From Dongia_A sp039808885 (GTDB taxonomy: Bacteria > Pseudomonadota > Alphaproteobacteria > Dongiales > Dongiaceae): a DNA stretch of 64,000 bases. The notes under the pieces are model-generated. The model was not told where the DNA came from, searched no databases, and saw only the letters and a list, made by a program, of their open reading frames with translations. This document shows, one piece after another, positions 1 to 10,032 of the stretch (the first letter of the stretch is position 1; every line of letters starts with the position of its first letter). The DNA is taken from NCBI GenBank assembly GCA_039808885.1, contig JBDHTX010000016.1:1-64000 (forward strand), given 5' to 3'. Both the position numbers and the translations under genes were made by a program.

Positions 1-157
1 TCGGCGCCACCGCCAGCTTGTGGCCCCGACCGATCGCCTCCACAGGCCGAACCTCCCCCAGCCCGACCTCCTCGCCCGCCTTCAGGTCCCGCGTCGCCAC
101 CACCAGCGGATCGGCGGGGTTGAGTCGGAGAACCGGCGGTTGATTGGTGCGCGTCAT
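1..157 (-). CDS. UxaA-family dehydratase, N-terminal SAF domain (partial)
   Basis: Only the first 52 codons lie in the window; the gene continues past position 1. It starts with ATG at 157, 4 nt after the stop of the aldehyde dehydrogenase upstream, so it is the distal gene of the 11-kb minus-strand operon. The readable part has the pattern of the small SAF domain of altronate/galactarate dehydratases: a leading 'LRLNPADPLVVATRDL' block, a 'KAGEEV' turn and 'GRGHKLAVAP' at the cut. In this family the SAF domain sits in front of, or is encoded beside, the catalytic part of a sugar-acid dehydratase. Whether the catalytic domain follows cannot be seen. A sugar-acid role would fit the DapA-like lyase and two aldehyde dehydrogenases of the same operon, but this is inference. 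Confidence 0.75.
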   Translation of the reverse strand, partial: MTRTNQPPVLRLNPADPLVVATRDLKAGEEVGLGEVRPVEAIGRGHKLAVAP

Positions 158-161
158 GGGA

Positions 162-1661
162 TCAGCGCAGCTGGATCCAGATGGTCTTCACCTCGGCATA
201 CTGGTCGTGCGCCAGCAGCGACTTGTCGCGGCCGCCGAAGCCGGATTCCTTGAACCCGCCGAAGGGCACCGCCATGTCGCCCTCCGAATAGCAATTGATG
301 GAAACCGTGCCGGTGCGCAGCGCCTTCGCCACCTTGTGCGCGGTGTTGATGTTGTCGGTATAGAGCGACGAGGCGAGGCCGTAGCTGGTGTCGTTGGCGA
401 TCTTCACCCCCTCCTCCGCGTCCTTGAAGGAGATGACAGAGAGGACGGGGCCGAAGATCTCCTCGCGCGCGATGCGCATCCGGTTGGTGACGCCGTCGAA
501 GATCGTCGGCTCGACGAAATAGCCGCCGCTGTTCTCGTGCAGGCGCTTGCCGCCGAAGGCGACCTTGGCGCCTTCCTTCCTGCCGATGTCGATATAGGAC
601 AGCACCTTCTTCAGGTGCCCTTCCTCGATCATGGCGCCCACCTTGGTCTCCGGCGAGAAGGGATCGCCGACCTTCCAAACGCTGAACTGCGCGGAGAGCT
701 TGTCCAGCAGCCGGTCCTTCACCTGCTCCTGCACGATGAGGCGCGAGCCGGCGCTGCAATTCTCGCCCTGGCAGAACAGGATGCCGGCGGCGACCTGCTC
801 GGCCACGGGATCGAGATTGCCGACATCGCCCATGACCAGGGCCGGGCTCTTGCCGCCGCATTCCAGCACGATGCGCTTCATGTTGGATTCGGCGGCGTAT
901 TTCAGGAACAGCCGGCCGACCTCGCCGGAGCCGGTGAAGCTCACGCAATTGATGTCCATGTGACGGCCCACCGCCTGGCCGGCGGTCTCGCCGAAGCCCG
1001 GGACCACGTTGAAGACGCCCTCGGGGATGCCGGCCTCCGCCGCCAGCCTGGCGAGGCGCAGCATGGTGAGCGGCGTCTGCTCGGCCGGTTTCAGCACCAG
1101 GGAATTGCCGCCCGCCAGAGCCGGCGCGATCTTCCACATCGCCACGAAGATGGGGAAGTTCCACGGCAGCACGGTGCCGACGACGCCGATCGGTTCGCGA
1201 ATGATCATCGAGACCACGTCGTGCGGCGCCGGCGAGACCTGGTCGTAGAGCTTGTCGATCGCCTCGGCATGCCAGCGCAAGGTCTCGATCGCATCCGGCA
1301 GGTCGATGTTGAGGGAATCCATGATCGGCTTGCCGCAATCCAGCGTCTCCATCACCGCGAGCTCGGTCAGGTCGCGCTCGATCAGATCGGCGAAGCGCAG
1401 CAGCACCTTCTTGCGCTCGCGCGGCGCCAGGCGCGACCAGGAGCCCGATTCGAACGCCTTGCGCGCGGCCTGCACCGCGCGATCGACATCCGCGGAATCG
1501 CACTCGGCGACGCTGGCGATCTTCCTGCCCGTGGCCGGGTTTTCCGTGTCGAAGGTCTTGCCGGAAATCGATGGCACGAACTTGCCGCCGATGAAGGCCT
1601 TGGTCTCGAAATCGAGCTTTCCCGCGATGGCATTGTAGGTGGCGCTGGTGACGGCGTTCAT
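162..1661 (-). CDS. NAD(P)-dependent aldehyde dehydrogenase
   Basis: A full-length (499 aa) cytosolic ALDH-superfamily enzyme oxidising an aldehyde to the acid. The Rossmann and catalytic landmarks are all present: PWNFP at 166-170, FTGS at 242-245, general-base Glu267 in LECGG, and nucleophile Cys302 in GENCSAG, essentially at canonical ALDH positions. The reading frame is open further upstream, but the ATG at 1661 (MNAVTSA) is preceded by a GAGGGAA ribosome site and gives normal family length. It lies between the MalK-like ATPase and the UxaA-type gene in the sugar-uptake operon. Overall it resembles the PuuC/betaine-aldehyde group, but substrate is not predictable. A second, divergent ALDH is encoded at 5257-6717 in the same operon, implying two distinct aldehyde intermediates. 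Confidence 0.9.
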   Translation of the reverse strand: MNAVTSATYNAIAGKLDFETKAFIGGKFVPSISGKTFDTENPATGRKIASVAECDSADVDRAVQAARKAFESGSWSRLAPRERKKVLLRFADLIERDLTELAVMETLDCGKPIMDSLNIDLPDAIETLRWHAEAIDKLYDQVSPAPHDVVSMIIREPIGVVGTVLPWNFPIFVAMWKIAPALAGGNSLVLKPAEQTPLTMLRLARLAAEAGIPEGVFNVVPGFGETAGQAVGRHMDINCVSFTGSGEVGRLFLKYAAESNMKRIVLECGGKSPALVMGDVGNLDPVAEQVAAGILFCQGENCSAGSRLIVQEQVKDRLLDKLSAQFSVWKVGDPFSPETKVGAMIEEGHLKKVLSYIDIGRKEGAKVAFGGKRLHENSGGYFVEPTIFDGVTNRMRIAREEIFGPVLSVISFKDAEEGVKIANDTSYGLASSLYTDNINTAHKVAKALRTGTVSINCYSEGDMAVPFGGFKESGFGGRDKSLLAHDQYAEVKTIWIQLR

Positions 1662-1687
1662 CTGGAAAGTTCCCTCAGTGGACGGGG

Positions 1688-2773
<1,086 letters not shown>

Positions 2774-2824
2774 GGCGCCTCCCCATCTTTCCGGCGTTTG
2801 CGCCGGCCGCTTCGTTTCCCGCCG

Positions 2825-3991
2825 TCATCCGCCGAGCCGGGAAGGCTCGAGGACGTCGGCATGGATCTTGGTGATGCCGTCGAAATCCTGGGCGTAATAG
2901 GCGACGTAGAGCGACCCGTCGCGGCGCAGCGCGGCGGTCGGATAGCCCAGATCCTTGTTCGGCAGATCGTCACGCACCACGACCGGATTGCGCAGATCCC
3001 AGCTCTTGCCCTCATCCGCCGACAGATAGATGCGGATGCCATAGGCCGGCCGGCGGCACCCGGTCACCGCAGCCAGGCGCCCGTCGGACAACCGCAGCAA
3101 GTGCGCCGGATAGTCCGGGATCCCGGTCGCGACGGGGCGGCTCCAGCTCCTGCCGCCGTCGTCGGAATGGACTTCGTGCAGGATGCGTTGGGCATTGTCG
3201 CGCAGCAGCAGCAGCACGCGGCCGGAGGGCAGCAGCAGCGATCCCGGCTCCTCGAAGTCATGCCCGGCCTCGTCCGCCACGGAGACGGGTGCCGACCAGG
3301 TCTCGCCGCGATCCTTGGACCGCACCAGGAAGATCCTGCGATAGTTCGGAATGTCGGAAAGCGGCAGGATGACATCGCCATCGGGCAGCTCGATCGCGCC
3401 GCGCATGCCGTAGCCGCCGCTATAGGGCGCCGTCGCCACCCGCACGGAATGCGGATAGGTCAGTCCGCCATCGTCGCTCAGATGCACCCAGGTCTCGCCG
3501 CCGCCGCGCGCCCAGGGGAATTGCGCGGCGATGCCGGCGGGGTCCGGCGCCCATTGGTCGAGCTCATAGGACATGGTGACCCGGCCCATGAGCGTTTCCG
3601 GCCGCACCAGCCCCTGCATCTTCTCCGCCAGGCGCAGGGGATACCAATGAAAGCGCCACTGGTTCAGCAGCACCCGGCCGCTCTTGAGCGGCGTCAGCCC
3701 GGCGCATTCGACGCCGAGCCATTGATAGCCCGGCACCACCTCCGGTGCCGACCAGGTCTCGCCCTGGTCGCGCGAGATCATGAGCAGGTTGGCATAGAGC
3801 GGATCCTGCGGCGGATGCAGGATGACGCTGCGGCGGATGGTGCGGTTGAACACCATCAGCCAGGTGCCGTCCCCCGTCACAGCCATGTGCGGATGGGCGC
3901 AATAGGAGTAGGGATCGGCGTAGAGGACGCGGCTGGCGTGCCGCGTCCTCTCGCCGTTCCGTGCACCCGCGCTGGCGTTCACAACCGCCAT
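2825..3991 (-). CDS. Cytosolic Asp-box (BNR/sialidase-fold) protein 1
   Basis: A 388-aa beta-propeller of the sialidase superfamily. Five Asp boxes (SxDxGxxW) can be read at about 73-80, 172-179 (ending in Tyr), 225-232, 276-283 and 324-331, which suggests a six-bladed propeller. The start was placed at ATG 3991 because an upstream in-frame ATG would run 58 nt into the preceding gene; 3991 leaves 2 nt after that gene's stop. There is no signal peptide, so it probably acts in the cytosol, and I do not see the FRIP arginine motif of true sialidases. Hence 'exo-alpha-sialidase' would over-state what is known. It is a tandem paralogue of 3994-5217. It may hydrolyse or otherwise process an imported glycoside; the substrate is unknown. 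Confidence 0.82.
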   Translation of the reverse strand: MAVVNASAGARNGERTRHASRVLYADPYSYCAHPHMAVTGDGTWLMVFNRTIRRSVILHPPQDPLYANLLMISRDQGETWSAPEVVPGYQWLGVECAGLTPLKSGRVLLNQWRFHWYPLRLAEKMQGLVRPETLMGRVTMSYELDQWAPDPAGIAAQFPWARGGGETWVHLSDDGGLTYPHSVRVATAPYSGGYGMRGAIELPDGDVILPLSDIPNYRRIFLVRSKDRGETWSAPVSVADEAGHDFEEPGSLLLPSGRVLLLLRDNAQRILHEVHSDDGGRSWSRPVATGIPDYPAHLLRLSDGRLAAVTGCRRPAYGIRIYLSADEGKSWDLRNPVVVRDDLPNKDLGYPTAALRRDGSLYVAYYAQDFDGITKIHADVLEPSRLGG

Positions 3992-3993
3992 GC

Positions 3994-5217
3994 TCAGACG
4001 CGGAAGCGCGTGCAGAGCACGTATTGCAGCGGCTTCGGATCGTCGCTCCATTCGTGATAGGAGCAGACCACCGTCCCGTCCGGCATCTGCGCCACACTCG
4101 GATAGCCGATATGCTGGTAGACGCCCGGGTTGTGCCAGTCGACGCCGCCGCCGGCGACCTTGCCTGACGCGGGGCTCATGCGGCTTGAGCCCGGCGTGTC
4201 AGTGACGGTGGCACCCGGCACGCCGCCTTCGCGGATGACGAACTCGTTCTTCACGTCCCAGGTGAGGCCGTCCTCCGAGATGATGCCGCGCACGCCATAG
4301 GGCGGGCGGCGATAGCCGTAGACCATCAGATAGCGGCCGTCCTGCAGCGCGATCAGCTCCGGCGGATAGCCCCAGATGTTGGTCCATTTCGGCGGCGTCC
4401 ACGAGAAACCCTCGTCGTCGGAGACCACCATGACCATGTTGCGCGCGTCGCTGCTGGGGTTCGAGTGGGTGCGCATGAAGCAGACCAGGCGGCCGTCCTT
4501 CAGCTGCACCAGGCCCGGCTCCTCGTAGTCGATGATGCTGGCCGGGTCATAGGCGAGGGTGGAGAAGTATTCCCAGTTGTCGCCGCCATCGTCGGAGCGC
4601 ATCAGCGCGGAGCGGGTGCTTTCGCCCTCGCCCTCCTCCTCATAGCCGTGGATGCGGCCATAGAGGCCCATGAGGATCGAGCCCGACGGCAGCTGCCAGC
4701 AGCCCAGGCGGCAGCCGCCATGCTTCAGCGGGCGGACATTGACCGGGATCGGCTCCGACCAGGTCTCGCCGCCATCCTTCGACTTCACCACATAGGTGCC
4801 GAGCCAGCCCTGGATCTTGAAGGCCCAGGTCCAGTCGCCCCATTCCTTGGTCATCGGATGGCTGCTCCAGGACGGCTGCGTCGGCTTCATGCCGCGCTTG
4901 AAGAAGCCGGTGATGGTGAGGTTGACCAGCAGCGTGCCGTCCTGCAATTCGCAGATGCCGCAATCCCAGTTGCCCTGGGTCTGGGTCCAGGGCAGCACCA
5001 CGCTGGGCTTGCTCCAGGTCTTGCCGCCGTCCTTGGAGCGGACCAGCAGGGTCTGGCCGCTGTCATGGTGATACGGGAAGCGCTCTTCGTTGAAGACCGC
5101 GACCAGGTCGCCGTTGCGCAGGGTGCGCGTGGCGATCTGGTTCACGCAATGCTCGTTGTGCTTGAAGATGGTGAAATGCTCGACGTTCTTGATGGGGGAC
5201 GCTTTAGACACGGACAT
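3994..5217 (-). CDS. Cytosolic Asp-box (BNR/sialidase-fold) protein 2
   Basis: A 407-aa sialidase-superfamily beta-propeller, tandem to and related to the next gene. Asp boxes are at about 61-68 (SKDGGKTW), 146-153, 208-215 and 266-273, with a shortened one at 314-320 (SEDGLTW). An ATG 24 nt further upstream is in frame, but the one at 5217 has AGGAAAGAG just ahead of it and was chosen. No export signal and no FRIP motif are visible, so an intracellular role on the substrate imported by this operon is more likely than a secreted sialidase. The C-terminus matches its paralogue in ending with a 'GYPSVAQMPDGTVV' repeat (compare 'GYPTAALRRDGSLYV'), supporting duplication. Function unassigned. Confidence 0.82.
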   Translation of the reverse strand: MSVSKASPIKNVEHFTIFKHNEHCVNQIATRTLRNGDLVAVFNEERFPYHHDSGQTLLVRSKDGGKTWSKPSVVLPWTQTQGNWDCGICELQDGTLLVNLTITGFFKRGMKPTQPSWSSHPMTKEWGDWTWAFKIQGWLGTYVVKSKDGGETWSEPIPVNVRPLKHGGCRLGCWQLPSGSILMGLYGRIHGYEEEGEGESTRSALMRSDDGGDNWEYFSTLAYDPASIIDYEEPGLVQLKDGRLVCFMRTHSNPSSDARNMVMVVSDDEGFSWTPPKWTNIWGYPPELIALQDGRYLMVYGYRRPPYGVRGIISEDGLTWDVKNEFVIREGGVPGATVTDTPGSSRMSPASGKVAGGGVDWHNPGVYQHIGYPSVAQMPDGTVVCSYHEWSDDPKPLQYVLCTRFRV

Positions 5218-5256
5218 TGTTCTCTCTTTCCTTTGCTCCATCGCCGGCGACGATCG

Positions 5257-6717
5257 TCACAGGCGAATTCCGACGTTCTTGATGCTGAGATAGTTGCGGA
5301 TTCCCGGCAGGCCACGCTCCCGGCCGATGCCGCTGTCCTTGATGCCGCCGGTCGGCGCCTGCACGCCGCCGATGAACCAGCCGTTGATCCAGATCGAGCC
5401 CGCCTCGATGCGCTGCGCAAGGCTGAGCGCGCGGGAGATGTCGCGGCTGTAGACGCCCGCGACCAGGCCGTAGCCGAGGCCGTTGGCCAGCGTCACCGCC
5501 TGGTCCTCGCTGTCGAAATCGACCGCGACGGCGACGGGACCGAAGATCTCCTCCCGCGCGATGGTGGCTTCCGGGGCGACCCGGTCGAAGATGGTGGGGA
5601 CGACGAAATAGCCGCGATTCAGATCCTTCGGCCGGCCGCCGCCGAGGCGCAGCCGCGCACCTGAGGCCTTGCCCGCCGCCAGGTAGGACGTGACCTTCTT
5701 GTACTGCTCATCCGAAACCAGCGGGCCGAGGTCGCCGTCATCCAGGCCGGGCCGCACGCTGAGCTTTTCCGCATGCGCCGCCAGCCGATCGAGAAAAGAG
5801 TCGCGGATCGAGCTGTGCAGCAGGATCCGCGACGAGGAGGAACAGACCTGGCCGCTATTGCCGAAACAACCATCGACCGCATCGAAGGCGGCGCGATCGA
5901 GATCGGCGTCGGGCAGCACGATCATCGGGTTCTTGCCGCCGAGTTCGAGGACGGCAGGCTTGATGCCCTGGGCGGCGCCCAGATAGACCTTGCGCCCGGT
6001 CTCGACCGAGCCGGTGAAGGTGATGCCGCGCACCAGCGGATGCGAGACCAGCGCCGCGCCCGCCTCCTCGCCATAGCCGGTCACCACATTGACCACCCCG
6101 GCGGGGAAGCCGACTTCCTTGCAAATCTGCGCGAACAGCAAGGCGGTCAGCGGCGATTGCTCGGCCGGCTTGATGACGACGGTGCAGCCGGCGGCGAGTG
6201 CCGGGGCGACCGAGCGCGCCACCATGCCGAGCGGATAGTTCCACGGCACGATATGCGCGGTGACGCCGAGCGGCTCCAGCAGCGTGAAATCCACGAAATC
6301 GCGCCCCAATGGGATGGTGGCGCCCTCCATCTTGTCGGCGGCGCCGGCGTTGTAGCGGATGGTGCCGCAGACCCCGCCGACATCGCCGCGGGATTCCTTC
6401 AGCGGCTTGCCGACATCGAGGGTCTCCAGCCGCGCGATCTCGTCCTTGCGCGCCTCCAGCGCGTCGGCCAGCCGGAACAGCAGCTGCCCGCGCGCCGCCG
6501 GCGTCAGATCGCGCCAGGGGCCGTGCCGCGCGGCCTCGGCGGCCCGCACGGCGGCGTCGACATCCTCCGCCTTGCCGCGCGCCACCTCCGTCAGCACCGT
6601 TTCGGTGCTGGGGTCGATAGTCTCGAACACACCGCCGGCCTTGGCTGGGCGATACTCGTTGTCGATGAAGAGCCGGCGCGGTTCCAGCGTCACCGGTTGA
6701 TGTTTGGATGTACTCAC
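5257..6717 (-). CDS. NAD(P)-dependent aldehyde dehydrogenase
   Basis: A 486-aa ALDH-superfamily enzyme of normal length. PWNYP is at 158-162, FTGS near 234, the general-base Glu258 lies in LELGG and the nucleophile Cys292 in GQVCSSSSR. The start is a GTG at 6717 that overlaps the stop of the upstream permease by 4 nt (GTGA), a typical translational-coupling arrangement. Sequence style is closest to betaine-aldehyde/gamma-aminobutyraldehyde dehydrogenases, but this group is too broad to fix a substrate. It is clearly different from the operon's other ALDH at 162-1661, so the two probably act at separate steps. Confidence 0.9.
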   Translation of the reverse strand: MSTSKHQPVTLEPRRLFIDNEYRPAKAGGVFETIDPSTETVLTEVARGKAEDVDAAVRAAEAARHGPWRDLTPAARGQLLFRLADALEARKDEIARLETLDVGKPLKESRGDVGGVCGTIRYNAGAADKMEGATIPLGRDFVDFTLLEPLGVTAHIVPWNYPLGMVARSVAPALAAGCTVVIKPAEQSPLTALLFAQICKEVGFPAGVVNVVTGYGEEAGAALVSHPLVRGITFTGSVETGRKVYLGAAQGIKPAVLELGGKNPMIVLPDADLDRAAFDAVDGCFGNSGQVCSSSSRILLHSSIRDSFLDRLAAHAEKLSVRPGLDDGDLGPLVSDEQYKKVTSYLAAGKASGARLRLGGGRPKDLNRGYFVVPTIFDRVAPEATIAREEIFGPVAVAVDFDSEDQAVTLANGLGYGLVAGVYSRDISRALSLAQRIEAGSIWINGWFIGGVQAPTGGIKDSGIGRERGLPGIRNYLSIKNVGIRL

Positions 6718-7598
6718 TGTTTCAGGCTTCCTTGCGAGATACCCTGGATGAAGTAACGCTGCAGCACGAAGAACAGGATCAGGCTGGGCAGGCTCAACAC
6801 GGTGATGCCGGCCATGGCGACGCTGTAGCCTTCGAGCTGGGTGTGGGTGCCGACCACCGGCGTGAAGGCGGCGATGCCGACGGGCAAGGTCTTCATGCTC
6901 TCGTCGAAGGTCACCAGCAGCGGCCAGAGGAAGTTGTTCCAGTTGAGGGTGAAGATGATGACGAAGGCGGCGATCATCGGCGCGCGGGCGAGCGGCAGGG
7001 CGATCAGCCAGAACAGGCGGAAATGCCCGGCGCCGTCCATCCGCGCCGCCTCCTCCAGTTCGCTCGGGAAGGTCAGGAAGAACTGGCGGAAGATGTAGAC
7101 GCTGAAGACGTTGCCCACGGTCGGCAGGATCAGCGCCTGGTATGTGCTGGCCCAGCCGATCTTGATCATGCCGAGGAGCATCGGTATCACGGACACTTCG
7201 ACGGGTATCATCAGCGAGGCGAGGAAGATGCCGAAGATGAGCCCGCGACCGGGGAAGCGCATGCGCGCCAGCGCATAGCCCGCCATGGCGCCGGCGAGCA
7301 CGCAGAGCGTGGTCGAGATTCCGGCCTGGATGATGCTGTTGATGCCCCAGCGCACCACCGGATACTCAAACACCTTCGCGTAGTTATCCCAAGTCACACG
7401 GTGCGGCAGCCATTCGATGTCCGCCGTCATCACGTCGCTGGGATACTTGAACGAAGTCGAGACCATCCACACGAAGGGCAAGGCCCAGAGCACCGCGATG
7501 CCCATGCCGAACAGCCAGATCGGCAGGTCGAGCAGGGTCAGGCGGCGCTCCTCCAGCCAGTCCTTGGCCCGGTCGAGGGCGGAAAGCTGCGCCGCCAT
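6714..7598 (-). CDS. CUT1 sugar ABC permease (MalG type)
   Basis: Inner-membrane permease of 294 aa with about six hydrophobic segments. It carries the cytoplasmic EAA coupling loop (EEAARMDGAGHFRLFWLIALP) that docks onto the MalK-type ATPase. The frame is open upstream, but that stretch overlaps the partner permease; the ATG at 7598 shares one base with the partner's TGA stop and starts a normal MalG-type N-terminus. The C-terminal 'RYFIQGISQGSLK' is typical of this subunit. It forms the pore together with the product of 7598-8518. Confidence 0.92.
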   Translation of the reverse strand: MAAQLSALDRAKDWLEERRLTLLDLPIWLFGMGIAVLWALPFVWMVSTSFKYPSDVMTADIEWLPHRVTWDNYAKVFEYPVVRWGINSIIQAGISTTLCVLAGAMAGYALARMRFPGRGLIFGIFLASLMIPVEVSVIPMLLGMIKIGWASTYQALILPTVGNVFSVYIFRQFFLTFPSELEEAARMDGAGHFRLFWLIALPLARAPMIAAFVIIFTLNWNNFLWPLLVTFDESMKTLPVGIAAFTPVVGTHTQLEGYSVAMAGITVLSLPSLILFFVLQRYFIQGISQGSLKQ

Positions 7599-8518
7599 CA
7601 CGCGCGCTCCCGGATGGCGAAGCGCTGCGCCACGGTCACCGCCAGGATGACCGCGAACAACAGCATGCCGATGGCCGAGGCATAGCCGAAGAGCTGCCGC
7701 TCGATCGCCGTGTTGTAGATGTAGTAGATCGGCGAGGAGGAGGAGCCCGCCGGGCCGCCATTGGTCATCACATAGACCTGGCTGAAGATACGCAGGGTGG
7801 AGATCAGCTGCAGCGTCACCACCATGGAGATGACCGGGCGGAGATGCGGCAGGATGACGAAGCGGAAGCGCTGGAGCCGGTTGGCGCCGTCGACCGTCGC
7901 CGCCTCGGTGATGTCGCGCGGGATGTCCTGCAGCGCGGCCAGGAACAGCACGAAGGCGAGGCCCAGATCCCACCAGATCGAGGCGATGCTGACCCCCACC
8001 TTCGACCAGTCCGGCGAGGTCAGCCAGGGAATCTGGCCGATGCCGAGGAAGCCCAGGTAGTGGTTGATGAGGCCGTATTGCGTGTCCAGCAGCCAGACCC
8101 AGACCAGGCCGATGACGGTGGCGGAAACCACGTTGGGCGCGAAGAACAAGGTGCGCGCGAGGGCCGAGAGCGGGTAGCGCTGGTTGACGAACAGCGCGAA
8201 GAGCAGGCCGAGCACCGTCACGCCGGGCACGATCACGGCGCCGTAGAACAGCACGTTCTGGAACGCCACCGTTACCCAGTGGTCGGAGAAGGCATGTGTG
8301 AAGTTGTCGAGGCCGAGCCAGCGCGGCTTGCCGATGATGCTCCACTTGGTGAAGGCGACATAAGCGCCGAATAGCACCGGCAGGATGTTGAACAGGAAGA
8401 ACGGCAAGGCGAAGAAGCCGACGAAGGCATAGCCGATCCAGTCGGTCGCATGCGTCTCGCCCTCTGCCGCAGGCTCGCGGCGAGTGGGGATCGATTGCGA
8501 TGTATGCGGATCGGCCAT
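7598..8518 (-). CDS. CUT1 sugar ABC permease (MalF/UgpA type)
   Basis: Inner-membrane permease of 306 aa, with a hydrophilic N-terminal 25 residues and six predicted membrane segments. The EAA loop reads EAATVDGANRLQRFRFVILP. It follows the binding-protein gene after a 67-nt spacer that holds a perfect GC-rich stem (8547-8577), and overlaps the second permease by one base. The N-terminus 'WIGYAFVGFFALPFFLFNILP' region begins the first membrane helix. Partner of 6714-7598, 1688-2773 and 8586-9929. Confidence 0.92.
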   Translation of the reverse strand: MADPHTSQSIPTRREPAAEGETHATDWIGYAFVGFFALPFFLFNILPVLFGAYVAFTKWSIIGKPRWLGLDNFTHAFSDHWVTVAFQNVLFYGAVIVPGVTVLGLLFALFVNQRYPLSALARTLFFAPNVVSATVIGLVWVWLLDTQYGLINHYLGFLGIGQIPWLTSPDWSKVGVSIASIWWDLGLAFVLFLAALQDIPRDITEAATVDGANRLQRFRFVILPHLRPVISMVVTLQLISTLRIFSQVYVMTNGGPAGSSSSPIYYIYNTAIERQLFGYASAIGMLLFAVILAVTVAQRFAIRERA

Positions 8519-8546
8519 GCCAGTCGTCGTGCTGTTGGTGGAGAAT

Positions 8547-8577
8547 CGGACCGGCCCGCCGGTGACGAGCCGGTCCG
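8547..8577 (-). promoter_or_regulatory. Intercistronic GC stem-loop between binding-protein and permease genes
   Basis: CGGACCGGC (8547-8555) and GCCGGTCCG (8569-8577) are perfect inverted repeats around a 13-nt loop. No T-tract follows on the minus strand, so it is not a standard terminator. Such a stem at the 3' end of a binding-protein gene can protect the upstream mRNA and raise binding-protein over permease levels; that role is inferred. Confidence 0.55.
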
Positions 8578-8585
8578 CGCGTTGC

Positions 8586-9929
8586 TCAGCCCTCGTCGAG
8601 GTCAGCCTGCCACTGCTGCTGCAGGGCAGCCATGGCGTCGTCGATCGAGACCTGCTTGGCCCACACGCCTTCCAGCGTCTTGGCCAGGAAGTTGCCGCCC
8701 GAATAGATGGTGAAGTTCGGGCCGTTGACGACCGGGATCTCGCCGACCGTGGCGAATTCCATGCCGTCGATGAAGGCGCCGCGCACCGACCAGGGATGGC
8801 CGGCGGTCTTGTAGTCGCTGCGGGTCAGGATCGACTTGCGCGGCGAGGCGCCGCGACCGACCGTGGTCCACTCGAAGCTGTTGTCGGACAGCCACTTCAC
8901 CGCCTGCATGGTGGCCTCGTAGCGGGCGGTGTCCTGCTGCGCGTAGAGTTCCAGGCCACCCATCTCGAAATAGGTGACATGCTTGTCGCCGATCTTCGGG
9001 AACAGCGCGGTCTTGAAGTTCAGCTTCTGCTGGACGTAGCCGTTGAGGGTCCACGGGCCGGTCCAGAAGATCGAGCCCTGGCCGGTGCCGAAGGCCTTGT
9101 AGCGGTCGGTGACGTCGCGGGTGGAGACCTTGTGCTTGTCGAACAGGTCGAGCACCCATTGCATCGCCGCCTTGCCGGCATCCGGGTTGACGCAGGCGGT
9201 CTTCAGATCGTCGCTCGCCCGCTGGAAGCCCATCTGCTCGGAGACGATGCCCCAGGTGACGGTCGGCTGCACGCCGGAGCCGGTCATCATGATGCCCGAG
9301 CGGGTGACCTTGTCGCCCTCGCGCTTGGTCATCTTGTCGGCCCAGTCGAGGAGCTGGGCGCCGTCAGCCGGCGCGCCATCGACGTCGAGGCCGGCCTCTT
9401 TCACGTGGTCGAGGTTGATCTCCGGCTGCAGGCTCATCAGGTCCATCGGGACCATGAAGATCTTGTTGTCGTATTTCGGGTAGCGCGAAGCCTTGATCGA
9501 GTATTCGCTGAAATCGGCGATATCGAGCCCGACCTGGCCGGCCAGGTCATCCAGCGGCACGACCACCTCGTCGCGTGCCAGCGCCGCCGCCTTGCCGGCG
9601 GTGCCCCAGCCGAAATCCGGGCCCTTGCCGGTGGCGACCGCCGCCAGCACCTTGGTCGTGTACTGCTCCTCCGGGATCAGTTCCATCTTGATCTGCACGC
9701 CCTTGTCGGTGTGCGCCTTGTTGAAGGCGTCGATGGCGCGGGCCCAGACCTCGCCGTCCGAGGCGGCGAGCCAGCTCCAGTGCACGATCTCGATCGGGCT
9801 GGCGGCGCGCAGCGGGCGGGCCAGCAGCCCCGGCATGGTGGCCGCGCCGGCGATGGCCGCGGTGGACTTCAGGAACCGGCGCCGCGTCACCTTGCCCGAT
9901 GTGCGCGCGCCGCTTGTCTGCTTGGTCAT
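8586..9929 (-). CDS. Sugar ABC substrate-binding protein, family 1, Tat-exported
   Basis: Periplasmic solute-binding protein of 447 aa. Its N-terminus has a twin-arginine signal, TRRRFLKS at about residues 15-22, followed by a hydrophobic stretch and an Ala-rich cleavage region (LRAAS near 42). The mature part begins 'IEIVHWSW', as in family 1 (MalE/UgpB-like) sugar-binding proteins. A strong ribosome site (AGGGAGGT) lies 8 nt before the ATG at 9929. It heads the transporter part of the operon, directly after the DapA-like gene. Tat export implies folding in the cytosol before transport. The ligand is unknown; its neighbours favour a sugar, sugar acid or glycoside. Confidence 0.92.
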   Translation of the reverse strand: MTKQTSGARTSGKVTRRRFLKSTAAIAGAATMPGLLARPLRAASPIEIVHWSWLAASDGEVWARAIDAFNKAHTDKGVQIKMELIPEEQYTTKVLAAVATGKGPDFGWGTAGKAAALARDEVVVPLDDLAGQVGLDIADFSEYSIKASRYPKYDNKIFMVPMDLMSLQPEINLDHVKEAGLDVDGAPADGAQLLDWADKMTKREGDKVTRSGIMMTGSGVQPTVTWGIVSEQMGFQRASDDLKTACVNPDAGKAAMQWVLDLFDKHKVSTRDVTDRYKAFGTGQGSIFWTGPWTLNGYVQQKLNFKTALFPKIGDKHVTYFEMGGLELYAQQDTARYEATMQAVKWLSDNSFEWTTVGRGASPRKSILTRSDYKTAGHPWSVRGAFIDGMEFATVGEIPVVNGPNFTIYSGGNFLAKTLEGVWAKQVSIDDAMAALQQQWQADLDEG

Positions 9930-10032
9930 CTCATAACCTCCCTAAGAGTGCATTTCCCCATTGCGATGCGACCTGTGCTCTCCTTGGCTCCGCCGCGACG
10001 GCGCATCTCGCCGCGACAAGAGCCTGGACCCG

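Noticed and set aside
5257..6717. Betaine-aldehyde dehydrogenase (betB) assignment
   Set aside because: General similarity only, no choline dehydrogenase or betI nearby, and the ALDH families overlap too much for such a label.
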